Source: RYN-230 sp963717125 (lineage in GTDB: Bacteria > Actinomycetota > Actinomycetes > Streptosporangiales > Streptosporangiaceae). Taken from it: a stretch of DNA of 64,000 nucleotides. The notes beneath the pieces are model-generated. The model made no database searches and was not told where the DNA came from. It was given only the letters and a program-made list of their open reading frames with translations. Of the stretch, positions 17,860-26,248 are shown piece after piece; position 1 is the stretch's first letter; the number at the start of each line of letters is the position of its first letter. Both the position numbers and the translations under genes were made by a program. The stretch lies in the NCBI GenBank assembly GCA_963717125.1, contig CAVQVG010000006.1, forward strand, positions 1 through 64,000, given 5' to 3'.

Positions 17860-18542
17860 TCACTCTGGTGCTGGCCGCGGCCTGGTGCTACCGGCCGGCT
17901 CTGGGCGCCTGCCGCGGGGGAGTGCTTTGCGGGCTGCCAGCCGTTCCACGATGCCCAGTTTGAACCGGTCGTGGTTCTCGATGATGAGTCCAAGGTTCCG
18001 GACCTGCCTGATTGGCCGCCGCCGGAAGTGCTCCCCGCCAGCCGGCACGCTGATCACCTCGATGAGGGCCTGGACGGTGCGCCCGTACCGGGGTGCGGCC
18101 TCGACGTGGTCGGCGAGCAGGAGAAGCCCGCCGGGGCGTAGGACCCGGGCCATCTCCAGCACGGCTTTGTGGTCGTCGGGGATGGCGCACAGCGAGAACG
18201 TGCAGAGCACCGTGTCGAAGCTGGCGGCCGGGAAGTCCAGCGCCTGCGCATCACCGTGCCGCAGGTCCACTGCCCGGTCCAGCTGCTGGGCGCGGCGCCG
18301 GGCGATCTCCAGCATGGCCGGGCTCTGGTCCACTCCGGTCAGCTGGACACCGTCCGGGTAGGCGGCGAGGTTCAGGCCGGTGCCGATGGCAACCTCCAGG
18401 GTCAGGCCCTGGGCTTGGCGCAGATCCACTCCCGGCTGGTGCCGAACAGGTGCCGGTCGAAGAATCCCATCTGCTTGTCATACGAGGGCGCCTGCTTATC
18501 CCAGTAGCGGCGCAGCCGCTCCTCGCGGCGTGCTGACGGCAT
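17860..18542 (-). CDS. class I SAM-dependent methyltransferase, one frameshift near the N-terminus
   Basis: From ATG 18542 (after AGAAAGGAATGAGCC) the first frame reads RYWDKQAPSYDKQMGFFDRHLFGTSREWIC; a shift near 18420 joins it to LTLEVAIGTGLNLAAYPDGVQLTGVDQSPAML. Motif I is EVAIGTGLNL, an acidic residue ends motif II (GVDQSP), and AQALDFPAASFDTVLCTFSLC is the post-II region. The UbiE-like fold is clear; the substrate is not. It is followed upstream by the PstS gene and may belong to the arsenic/phosphate island, but the cysteine pattern of arsenite methyltransferases is not seen. Confidence 0.8.
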
Positions 18543-18724
18543 GGCTCATTCCTTTCTGCGCTGCTGGGCTACGCTGTGCTGCTGCTGACCGGGGAAGCCG
18601 CCACGCTGGCCCGGGCCAGAACCAGCCGTCCTAACCGCTGAGATTGGCTGCTCTGGACAGCGTCATCCGTCGGCATCTGCCGGAAGCGATCGCCACCTAG
18701 CCAGGGCGCTTCCTGTGGGTGCCG

Positions 18725-19874
18725 CTATCCCAGGCTGGCTGCGTTGGGGCCGACTAGTTTCTGGATCATTGTGCGTGCGAGTTGCTGGATCTGGGCGGGC
18801 AGGGGGACGTAGCTGGTGGCGGCGGCGTAGGCCTGGCCGGCGTGGGTGAGCCAGTCCAGCAGGGCGGCGAGGGCCTGGCCTTTGGCCTGGCTGGGCTGGT
18901 GGGTGTAGACGAGTGCCCAGCTGTAGCCGGAGATGGGGTAGCTGTCGGTGCCGGGCTCGTTGACGATCGAGAAGTCGGTCGCGGTGATGGTGGGTTTCTG
19001 GGCGGCGTCGGCGGCGATGGATGCGGTGGATGGGATGACGTAGTTCCCGGCCTGGTTGCGGATGGCGGCGTAGGTGAGGATGGGGCCTTTGGAGTAGGAC
19101 CGTTCGATGTAGCCGATGGAGTACGCGATGTGGGCGACCGCGTTGGCTACGCCCGGGTTTCCTTCGGCCCCGACGCCGGTGGGCCAGTGCAGGCTCTTGC
19201 CGGTTCCGACTTTGGCGGCCCAGGCGGGGGAGACGGCGGAGAGGTAGTTGCTGAAGATGTAGGTGGTGCCGCTGCCGTCGGAGCGGTGCACGACGGTGAT
19301 CGGCTCGCTGGGGATATCGACGCCGGGGTTGAGGCTGGTGATGGCGGGGTCGTGCCAGTTGGTGATCTGGCCGAGGAAGATGCGGGCGATGACGGGGCCG
19401 GTCAGGTGCAGCCGGGGCAGGCCGGGCAGGTGGTAGACCACGACCTCGGCGCCCAGGTTGACAGGTACCTGGACCGAGGCGCCGCCGTGGGCGGCGGCCT
19501 GCTCGGCGGCGGTCATTGGCACGTCGGAGGCACCGAAGTCGGCGTGCTGCCCGCTGAAGGCAGCGATGCCCGCGCTGCTGCCCACCGCCGAGTAGCGGAC
19601 GGTCACACGCGGGTGCTGCTGGTGGTATCTGGCGAAGGCCAGGTCGAAGAACGGCGCGTCGAAGGTGGATCCCGCCCCGGTCAGCGTGACCGCAGTGCTG
19701 CTGGCACCAGCAGCACTGGTGGCGGGCGCCGGTGAGATGGTCCCGCTACCCAGCGGGTTGCTGGCCGTGCAGGCGGCCGCGGCGAGCGTGAGCAGCACGG
19801 CTGCGCCTGCGCTGAGGGTAGCGGCGCGTGCGCGGTGCGTGGCGTGGTGATGGCCGTCCGTCGTTGGCTGGCAT
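18725..19874 (-). CDS. pstS: phosphate-binding lipoprotein, PstS type
   Basis: The mature part reads LTGAGSTFDAPFFDLAFARY, GSSAGIAAFSGQHADFGASDVPM, VHRSDGSGTTYIFSNYL and TDSYPISGYSWALV, the hallmark phosphate-contact loops of PstS. A lipobox (LAAAAC) follows a hydrophobic stretch. The frame opens at GTG 19798, but a much better start is ATG 19874 with a GGAGGAG ribosome-binding site; reading from it needs a one-base frameshift near 19835 and would supply the positively charged signal-peptide start. No pstCAB genes are near. High-affinity phosphate-binding proteins are often found in arsenic islands, which fits the adjacent genes. Confidence 0.88.
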
Positions 19875-19900
19875 GGCTCCTCCTGCTGATACGGAGCGGG

Positions 19901-21301
19901 TTAGTGCTGGCTGGCTTCGCGGAGCCAGGCTTGGGCGCCCATCTGGACCGCTTCCCACGGGCTGCCGAGCGGCGGTGTGTAGGACAGGTCGAGATCGCTC
20001 ACTGCATCGACGGTCATGCCGTGGAAGATGGCGGTCGCGGCGATGTCGATGCGCTTGGCGATCTCGGCGTTCTGGTGGCCGAACAGCTGCACGCCCAGCA
20101 GCCGCCCGGTGGCGCGGTCCCCGGTGAACCGCATCGTGATGCGGTGGCTGCCGGGATAGTAGGCCTTGTGGTCATCGGCTTCGGATTGGACCGTGACCGG
20201 GTCGAACCCGGCCGCGGTGGCTTCGTGGCCGCGCAGCCCGGTGCGCGCGGCGGCGTGGTCGAAGATCTTCACCACCTGGGTGCCGAGGCTGCCCGGCGAA
20301 CTCCCGGCTGCCGCCGAGGGCGTTCTCTCCGGCGACCCGGCCCTGCTTGTGTGCGGTGGTGCCGAGCGGCAGGTAGGTCTCGCCGAGCAGCCGGTGATGG
20401 GTGACCACGCAGTCGCCCGGCGGCGTGCACGTCGGGGAGATTGGTCCGCATGCCGCGGTCCACCGCGATCGCGCCCCGGGCGCCTAGCCTGGCTCCTGCG
20501 TCGGCGGCGAGAGCGGTGTCGGGGCGGACGCCGACGACGACCAGGACCATGTCGGCGTGCCGGGTCACCGCCGTGCCGTCGGCGGCGGTGGCGTCGACCC
20601 GGAGCCGTTCCGCCTCGCCGGCTGGGGCGCGGGTGATCTGCCGGACGGTGGTGCCGGTCAGCACTTCGGCGCCGTGGGCGGCGAGCTGGGGGTGTACCAG
20701 GGCGCCGAGCGCGGGGTCGACGGTGGGCAGTACCTCGGGCAGCTGCTCCATCTGGACGACGCGCAGGCCGCGGGTGGTGAGGGCGTCGGCCATCTCCAGG
20801 CCGATGTACCCGGCGCCGACGATGACCGCGGTGGCTGGTGCCGCGTCCTCCAGGGTGCGCATGACGGCGAAGGTGTCGCCCATCGAGTGCAGCAGGTGCA
20901 CGCCCATCGGCGGGCCCGAGGGCATCGGGCCGGCGAGGCCGGTGATCGGGGGCCGGACCGGGACCGCGCCAGTGCCGACGATCAGCTTGTCGTAGGCTGA
21001 GCAGTTCCTCGGCACCGCCGGCGGAGGTGACCAGGAGCTTGCGGCCGGCGACATCGATCCGGCGGGCGGTGGTGTCCAGCCGCAGGGTCATCCCGGTGGC
21101 TTCCAGGTCCGCGGTGGTGCGGTGGGCCAGGTTGCGCCAGTGGGTGACCTCGCCGGAGAGGTAGTAGGGGATGCCGCAGATGGAGAAGTTCGGGTAGGCG
21201 TCCGCGACGACCACGCTGACCTCGGCGCCGGGGTCGAGCTCGCGGGCCCGCAGCGCGGCGCTGATCCCGGCGTCGCTGCCGCCGATCATGACCAGGTGCA
21301 T
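19901..21301 (-). CDS. FAD/NAD(P) oxidoreductase of the CoA-disulfide reductase/NADH oxidase family, frameshifted
   Basis: The N-terminus HLVMIGGSDAGISAALRARE is the FAD-binding motif and YPNFSICGIPYYLSGE carries the single redox Cys typical of this family. The second Rossmann motif is VIVGAGYIGLEMADAL. The chain runs through three frameshifts (near 21000, 20415 and 20295): segments YDKLIVGTGAVPVRPPI, HHRLLGETYLPLGTTAHKQGRVAGENALGG and SLGTQVVKIFDHAAARTGL read in different frames. The C-terminal dimerisation domain ends LSYTPPLGSPWEAVQ. Several shifts in one gene suggest decay or poor sequence. It overlaps the aquaporin gene end by 16 bp, and so lies in the arsR-divergent operon. Confidence 0.8.
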   Translation of the reverse strand: MHLVMIGGSDAGISAALRARELDPGAEVSVVVADAYPNFSICGIPYYLSGEVTHWRNLAHRTTADLEATGMTLRLDTTARRIDVAGRKLLVTSAGGAEELLSLRQADRRHWRGPGPAPDHRPRRPDALGPADGRAPAALDGRHLRRHAHPGGRGTSHRGHRRRRVHRPGDGRRPHHPRPARRPDGAAARGTAHRRPRARRPGTPPARRPRRRSADRHHRPADHPRPSRRGGTAPGRRHRRRRHGGDPARRHGPGRRRRPPRHRSRRRRRSQARRPGRDRGGPRHADQSPRRARRRATAWSPITGCSARPTCRSAPPHTSRAGSPERTPSAAAGSSPGSLGTQVVKIFDHAAARTGLRGHEATAAGFDPVTVQSEADDHKAYYPGSHRITMRFTGDRATGRLLGVQLFGHQNAEIAKRIDIAATAIFHGMTVDAVSDLDLSYTPPLGSPWEAVQMGAQAWLREASQH

Positions 21302-22157
21302 GGCTGGATTCCTCCGGGATGGCTGCTCAGTGGGTCTGGCTGTGGCCGGGGGGCGGGCTGGGCCGTGCGGCTGCGCCGTCCACGGCGGCGGGGGCCTGCT
21401 GCCGGGTCGGCCTGGCTGGGGTGGTGGGGGAAGAGGATGTCGGCGGCCTGTGCCGGGGTGAGGCGGGGATACAGGGCCCGGATCACCACCACGGCGAGGG
21501 CGCCACCGATGACCTGGGCGGCGACGAACGCCGGTACCGAGGATGGGGCGATGCCGGCGAAGGTGGCGGAGAACATCCGGCCGACGGTGATGGCCGGGTT
21601 GGCGAAGCTGGTCGAGGACGTGAAGAAGTACGCGGCGCCGATGTACGCGCCGACGGCCGCGGGTGCGGACCGGGACCGGCCGGAGCGGGCCAGGGCGAAG
21701 ATCACCAGGATCAGCCCGAGGGTGGCGATCACCTCGGACAGGAAATGTGCGGGCTGGCCCGGTGCTTGGCGGAGATGCTGACCGCAGCCTGGGCGAACAT
21801 CAGGTTCGCCACTATCGCCCCGCCGATGCAGCCGGCCACCTGCGCGGGGAGGTAGGCGGCGGCGTCGCGCCAGCGCAGCCCGCCGAACACGGCATCGGCG
21901 AAGGACACGACGGGGTTGAAATGGCCGCCGGACACTGGCCCGAACATCAAGATGATCGCGAACAGGCCGGCCGCGGTCGCGGCCGCGTTCTCCAGCAGCT
22001 CCAGCCCGGTGGCGCCCGGGGACAGGCGCTGCGCGGCGATACCCGAGCCGATCACGACCGCGGCCAGGAACGCGCTGCCCAGGAATTCGGCCAGCAGCCG
22101 CCGCCACAACGCCACCTCGTTCACCGGACGGCCCCGCCGCTCACGCGCACCCGGCAC
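21286..22157 (-). CDS. MIP/aquaporin-type channel in the ArsR-linked operon, one frameshift
   Basis: The first half (22157 to about 21745) has helix 1 LLAEFLGSAFLAAVVIG and the first pore loop GGHFNPVVSFADA; after a shift near 21745 the second half reads SEVIATLGLILVIFALA and the second pore loop SFANPAITVGRMFS. Two half-helices with NPV and NPA, six membrane segments and divergent placement from ArsR are typical of the AqpS-like channels thought to let arsenite leave the cell. GTG 22157 is the first start; GTG 22121 (VNEVALWRRL) is an alternative. Confidence 0.82.
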
Positions 22158-22287
22158 CCGGCCCGGCCGCTTGCTGTGCCTGCCACGGAATGCCCGCCCT
22201 CCCCGCCCGCACTCATCGATAAATGTCTATGCAGATGTGATCAGCTTGCCAGGCTGGATAGATACCCGTCAAGATAGAGGCATGTCG

Positions 22288-22680
22288 ATGCAGGCGGATC
22301 TGCCTGCGGTGGAGTTCATCCCCGCCGCCGAATTGCCGGTCGTCGTTGACGCGTGCGCTATCCCCCTGGTCGGTGAGCCGGTCAGCGAGAGCGCCGCGGC
22401 CGGGCTGGCGCAGGTGTTCAAGGCCCTCGGGGACCCGGTCCGGCTGCGCCTGGTGTCCCTGATCGGCGCGCATCAGGGCGGTGAGGTGTGCGTCTGCGAG
22501 CTGACCACGGCGTTCGACCTGACCCAGCCCACGATCAGCCATCACCTGAAGGTCCTGCGCGAAGCCGGGATCATCGACTCCGAGCGCCGCGGCACCTGGG
22601 TCTACTACTGGCTCGTGCCCGCCGCGCTGGAGCGCATGTCCGCACTGCTATCCCCACCGGCAGGCCGATCTCTCCCCTGA
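22288..22680 (+). CDS. arsR: ArsR-family metalloregulator
   Basis: About 130 residues. The winged helix reads LAQVFKALGDPVRLRLVSLIGAHQGGEVCVCELTTAFDLTQPTISHHLKVLREAGIIDSERRGTWVYYWL; the CVC pair at the start of the recognition helix is the arsenite-binding site of classical ArsR. ATG 22288 is chosen for its spacing to GAGG; ATG 22282 is two codons upstream. It is divergent from the aquaporin, flavoprotein and PstS genes and is expected to repress them in the absence of arsenite. Confidence 0.92.
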   Translation: MQADLPAVEFIPAAELPVVVDACAIPLVGEPVSESAAAGLAQVFKALGDPVRLRLVSLIGAHQGGEVCVCELTTAFDLTQPTISHHLKVLREAGIIDSERRGTWVYYWLVPAALERMSALLSPPAGRSLP

Positions 22681-22712
22681 GGGCAGCGCTCTGCTGCGCT
22701 CGGATAGCTGTG

Positions 22713-23243
22713 TCAGATGTTCTGGCGGGTCCGGGGCACATCGGTTGCATGCTTGGCGCGCAGGATGGCGCGGGCGATGATGGGGGCTCCGATGGCTGAG
22801 GGCAGCAGCCAGAACGCAACTGCCGGCAGGTGGTCCCACAGCGGCAGGTGGGGACCGTTATCGACGTAGAACGCGGTGAGCATAGCGACATACGCGGTGC
22901 CCATTCCGGCGATGTGGCCGGTGTCGCCGGGCCGGTGGCGGCGGCGGTGCTGGTAGCCGACGGTCGCCGCGGTGAACGCGACTGCGCCGATGATGAACAG
23001 GTAGTAGTCCTGCCGCCAGCGCATCGCGGCCAGGATCGCCGCGGTGGCGAAGAGCACCGTGATGGCCCGGTAGTACCAGCGGCCCGCACCGACGTGGCGG
23101 GGGCCGCCCTTACGCGATAGCGCGGCGACCGCCCCGGTGACGACGGCTGCGAGCCCGGCGGTCACGTGGACGGCGAGGAACGCCAGGAACACGGGTGCGG
23201 TGGAGCCCACCTGATCGCCCAGGATACGGCTGGCTGTCAGCAT
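22713..23243 (-). CDS. four- to five-helix membrane protein, DUF2306-like
   Basis: 176 residues with hydrophobic segments APVFLAFLAVHVTAGLAAVVTGAVAAL, YYRAITVLFATAAILAAM, YYLFIIGAVAFTAATVGY, HIAGMGTAYVAMLTAFYVDNG and VAFWLLPSAIGAPIIARAIL. The His-containing helices and the RKGGPRHVGAGRWYY loop resemble DUF2306-type proteins of unknown function. A degraded second copy lies at 17500. Its promoter region faces the PadR gene, with a long palindrome between them. Confidence 0.75.
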   Translation of the reverse strand: MLTASRILGDQVGSTAPVFLAFLAVHVTAGLAAVVTGAVAALSRKGGPRHVGAGRWYYRAITVLFATAAILAAMRWRQDYYLFIIGAVAFTAATVGYQHRRRHRPGDTGHIAGMGTAYVAMLTAFYVDNGPHLPLWDHLPAVAFWLLPSAIGAPIIARAILRAKHATDVPRTRQNI

Positions 23244-23279
23244 GCCACCTGCTCTCCTGCCGCCCGGCCGGCAACTCTT

Positions 23280-23308
23280 CTCTATAGGTAGTAATACTAC
23301 CTATAGAG
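23280..23308. promoter_or_regulatory. 29-bp perfect palindrome, candidate PadR operator
   Basis: Two 14-bp arms around a single central A; the core is TAGGTAGTA-A-TACTACCTA. It lies in the divergent promoter between the membrane-protein gene and PadR. A related half site (CTACCTA) recurs at the PadR start codon (23357-23363), which suggests autoregulation. Confidence 0.8.
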
Positions 23309-23363
23309 GCCACGTTACGCCGGGGATGGCCTGGCGGGAAGGGCTAGCGTAGGATTGCTACCT

Positions 23364-23702
23364 ATGCGGGCCGAGGAGCTGAAGGGGCATCTGGACGCGC
23401 TGCTGCTGGCTGCCCTGGAAGACGGCCCGCGTCATGGTTACGCGGTGATCGAGGCGCTGCGCCGGGCCACCGGCGGGCGGCTGGACCTGCCGACCGGGAC
23501 GATCTACCCGGCGCTGCGCCGGCTGGAAGGAGCCGGGCTGATCACCGGGTCTTGGTCGGTGGTAGCCGGACGCCGGCGACGTGAGTACCAGCTGACGCCC
23601 GCAGGAGCACGGGCACTATCGGGCAAACGAGCCGACTGGCAGGACTTCGCCGCCATGATCAGCGCCGCCCTGGAGGGCAGGCCATGCCCCACACCAGCCT
23701 GA
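23364..23702 (+). CDS. PadR-family transcriptional regulator
   Basis: 112 residues from ATG 23364. It reads HLDALLLAALEDGPRHGYAVIEALRR, LPTGTIYPALRRLEGAGLI and RRREYQLTPAGARAL, the classic short PadR form. It overlaps the following gene by 19 bases. Likely binds the palindrome at 23280-23308 and controls the divergent membrane-protein gene as well as its own operon. Confidence 0.92.
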   Translation: MRAEELKGHLDALLLAALEDGPRHGYAVIEALRRATGGRLDLPTGTIYPALRRLEGAGLITGSWSVVAGRRRREYQLTPAGARALSGKRADWQDFAAMISAALEGRPCPTPA

Positions 23703-24262
23703 TCACGGACTACCTCACGGCCCTGTCCGCGCAGCTGCCCGCGCCGATCGTCGAGGAGCTGGCCGACGGGCTCGACCAGACGCATCAGCACTACCTGAGG
23801 CAGGGACTGGGCCCAGATGCCGCTGCCGACGCCGCGGTGGCCGAGTTCGGCGAACCGCAGGTGATCGTGGCCGCGTTCACCCGGCTGAGCCCGGCCCGGC
23901 GCGCCGCCCGCAGGCTGCTGGCCGACCGGGCCGGTGGCCGGCGCGATGCTGGGGGGCAGCGCTGATCACCGGCCGGGCCTGGACCTGGCCAGTCCCCGCC
24001 GCCGCCCGCCTCCTGTTCGGTGTAGCGCTGATCACCGTGATCGGCTTGCTCGCCGCCGCCGCGTTCGGACGGCGGTACCGGTCAGCCCGCCGGCGCAGGA
24101 GCCGCGGCATGCGTGGGCATCGCCGCACTCGACTGCGCCATGCTCAGCATGGTCATGCTCACCATTCCGGTCCTGATCTGGCCGGTGGTCCTGGCCGCCG
24201 CGGTCAGCGCGGCCCGGCTCATCTTCACCGCGCGGGCTCTCCGCCCCGTCCTGGCGGGCTGA
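23684..24262 (+). CDS. PadR-linked membrane protein (HAAS-type N-terminus), frameshifted
   Basis: The N-terminal 75 residues (LITDYLTALSAQLPAPIVEELADGLDQTHQHYLRQGLGPDAAADAAVAEFGEPQVIVAAF) form the helical domain seen in proteins encoded after PadR regulators. Near 23925 and again near 23960 and 24090 the frame changes; the other frames give RAWTWPVPAAARLLFGVALITVIGLLAAAAFG and IAALDCAMLSMVMLTIPVLIWPVVLAAAVSAARLIF, two to three membrane helices ending at 24262. Several shifts make it uncertain whether the gene is functional. Confidence 0.6.
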
Positions 24263-24403
24263 GCTGCCACCTGTCATCGGCGGGCGCGGCCGAAGACACA
24301 CCCCGTGCCCGGCGAGCGAGCGCGGATGGCTTGCCCCAGTTGCCCGGCGCAATTAGCCGGTCATCAGCTGGTGACCTGGTCAGCGGCCCACTAGCGTGAC
24401 TAG

Positions 24404-25197
24404 GTGCTTGGGAGTGGCTGGACCGAGGTCACCGCCCTGTTGGCGGCCTACGTTGTCGCGGTGCTGGCGACGCCTGCGGGTATCTCCGGTGCGGTCCTGC
24501 TGCTGCCCTTCCAGGTCAGTGTGCTGGGCACGCCGAGCCCAGCTGTTACCCCGACCAACCTGCTCTACAACGTGGTCGCCACCCCGGGCGCGCTGTACCG
24601 GTACTGGCGGCAGAAACAGACCGGGGGGCGCCTGGCCCTGGTGCTCATCGCCGGGACCCTGCCCGGCGTCATCGCCGGATCGGTCATCCGGGTTGAGCTG
24701 CTGCCTGGACCTCGTGTCTTTGACCTGGTGGTCGCGGCGGTGCTGGTGCCGCTCGGGATCTGGCTGGCGCTGACCCGGCCATCCCGCCCGGGCGAGTCAG
24801 ACCGCCCGGCCCGGCTGATCCCGGTCCCGGTCCTGGTGATCCTGGCCGCTGCGGTGGGCTGCGTCGGGGGGATCTACGGGATCGGCGGCGGCTCAATCCT
24901 GGCGCCCATCCTGATCGGGTCTGCCGGCGGCCCGCCGAGGTCGCACCCGCTGCTCTGGCCGCCACGTTCGTGACGTCGGTGGCGGGCGTCATTACCTTCA
25001 TGATCTTGTCGATCCACCAGCACGGCTCCGTAGCCCCGGACTGGCCGACAGGCATCGCGCTAGGTGCCGGCGGCCTGGCTGGCGCCTACACGGGCGCCCG
25101 AGTCCAATCCCGCCTACCCGATGCCCTGATCCGCCGCCTGGTCGGCATCCTGGTGATCGCGATCGGGGCCCGGTACCTGTGGTCCGCCCTGGGCTGA
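24404..25197 (+). CDS. TSUP (TauE/SafE) family exporter, one frameshift
   Basis: From GTG 24404 the first part reads LAAYVVAVLATPAGISGAVLLLPFQV, NLLYNVVATPGALYRYWRQ and AAVGCVGGIYGIGGGSILAPILI; a shift near 24930 joins it to TFVTSVAGVITFMIL, ALGAGGLAGAYTGARVQSRL and a C-terminal helix. The two GxxxG...GGG repeats are the family mark of sulfite/sulfonate or organic anion exporters. About eight helices in total. Length is normal for the family. Confidence 0.82.
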
Positions 25198-25222
25198 CTG
25201 TGTCGTGACGGTCTGGCCACGA

Positions 25223-26137
25223 TCAGGCCAGCATTTCTACCGAGCCAGCGCGGGACAGATCGTAGCCGCCGAGTGCGTTGATCGAAGACTGGACGGCCGG
25301 GGTGCGCAGGGCGGTGATCAGCGGTTCGGCGGCTGGCAGGGCGTCGCCGCTCAGGACGATGTCGAAGTCTTCCCAGGTAACCGGTACGAAGCCGAGTCCG
25401 AGAGCGGTGGCGGCGGCGCGCACGCCTAGCCCGGTGTCGGCCTGGCCGGAGGCGACGGACATGGCCACTTCCAGGTGGGAGCCTGCCTCGGGCCCGGTGA
25501 TGGAGGCGGGCGTGATTCCCGCTTCGGTCAGTAGCCGGTCCAGCAGCACGCGGGTGCCGGTGCCGAACTGCCGCCGGGCGATCCGCAGGGCGCGCAGGTC
25601 GCCGGGGTCGGTGATGTGATCGGGGTTGCCTGCCAGCGTCAGCAGGCCCTGCTCGCGGCGCCACAGGTGGATGATCGCCGGGCGGCGCCCGCGCAGCAGG
25701 GTCCGGGCGAACGGGCCGTTGTGGCCGCCGGAGCGGTGCCGCAGGTGGATCGCCGCGGCGTCGGCGGTGCCTCGCCAGATCCTGGTCAGGCCGTGGAAAC
25801 TGCCACGCGCCCCGACGACGGCGACACGGGTCCCGGTCTGGCGCAGGACGATATCCAGGCCCGGGTCATCGCTGCCGGCCAGCCGCAGCACCGGAGGTGC
25901 GCCGAGCAATCCCCTGGCCGCGGCACCGCCCCGGGCGGCGACGCGGGAACGGCGCCGGTCGGCGACCTCGATCACGCCCGCGTCGGCGAGGTGGCGGTAG
26001 GCACGGCCGATGGTTGAGCTGGTCGTCTTGTACCGGCCGGCGGCGTCGCGGATGCTTAGCAGCTCGTCCCCGGGACCCAGCTCTCCGGAGGCGACGTCGC
26101 TGGCGATCTTGTGGCTGACCTGCAGGTATCTAGCCAT
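25223..26137 (-). CDS. GntR helix-turn-helix regulator with PBP-like oxyanion-sensing domain
   Basis: 304 residues from ATG 26137. Residues 1-70 are a GntR winged helix (YLQVSHKIASDVASGELGPGDELLSIRDAAGRYKTTSSTIGRAYRHLADAGVIEV). The remainder is a PBP-like domain with VLRLAGSDDPGLDIVL, ALRIARRQFGTGTRVLLDRLL and HLEVAMSVASGQADTGLGVRAAATALGLGFVPVTWEDFDIVL. Divergent from the tungstate/molybdate transporter genes, it is the probable oxyanion-responsive repressor of wtpABC. Confidence 0.87.
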   Translation of the reverse strand: MARYLQVSHKIASDVASGELGPGDELLSIRDAAGRYKTTSSTIGRAYRHLADAGVIEVADRRRSRVAARGGAAARGLLGAPPVLRLAGSDDPGLDIVLRQTGTRVAVVGARGSFHGLTRIWRGTADAAAIHLRHRSGGHNGPFARTLLRGRRPAIIHLWRREQGLLTLAGNPDHITDPGDLRALRIARRQFGTGTRVLLDRLLTEAGITPASITGPEAGSHLEVAMSVASGQADTGLGVRAAATALGLGFVPVTWEDFDIVLSGDALPAAEPLITALRTPAVQSSINALGGYDLSRAGSVEMLA

Positions 26138-26183
26138 GGCTCCGGACTTTACCGGCGCGGCCAGATCCCCGGCAGCGTGACGC

Positions 26184-26200
26184 ATATCGTCTCGCGATAT
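26184..26200. promoter_or_regulatory. inverted repeat in the regulator/wtpA promoter
   Basis: ATATCG-TCTCG-CGATAT, 6-bp arms. It lies between the divergent regulator and wtpA, with AT-rich half sites like those of molybdate-responsive operators. Confidence 0.5.
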
Positions 26201-26220
26201 CCCTGTTAGGATCTGCGCCG

Positions 26221-26238
26221 TTCTGTAGTCATACAGAA
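26221..26238. promoter_or_regulatory. inverted repeat overlapping the wtpA leader
   Basis: TTCTGTA-GTCA-TACAGAA, 7-bp perfect arms, ending 10 bases before the GTG start of wtpA and overlapping its AAGAGG ribosome-binding site. Binding here would block transcription start or translation. Confidence 0.6.
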
Positions 26239-26248
26239 AGAGGCAGTT

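Noticed and set aside
17860..18542. Arsenite methyltransferase (ArsM) for the methyltransferase near the arsenic genes
   Set aside because: The conserved cysteine set of ArsM is not present in the readable sequence.
22240..22254. Imperfect 15-bp dyad CAGCTTG-C-CAGGCTG before arsR
   Set aside because: Mismatched and unlike known ArsR sites; kept only as a weak possibility, not listed as operator.
25208..25231. CTGGCC/GGCCAG dyad between TSUP and the GntR-type regulator
   Set aside because: Only 6-bp arms, overlapping the regulator stop codon; too weak to call a terminator.
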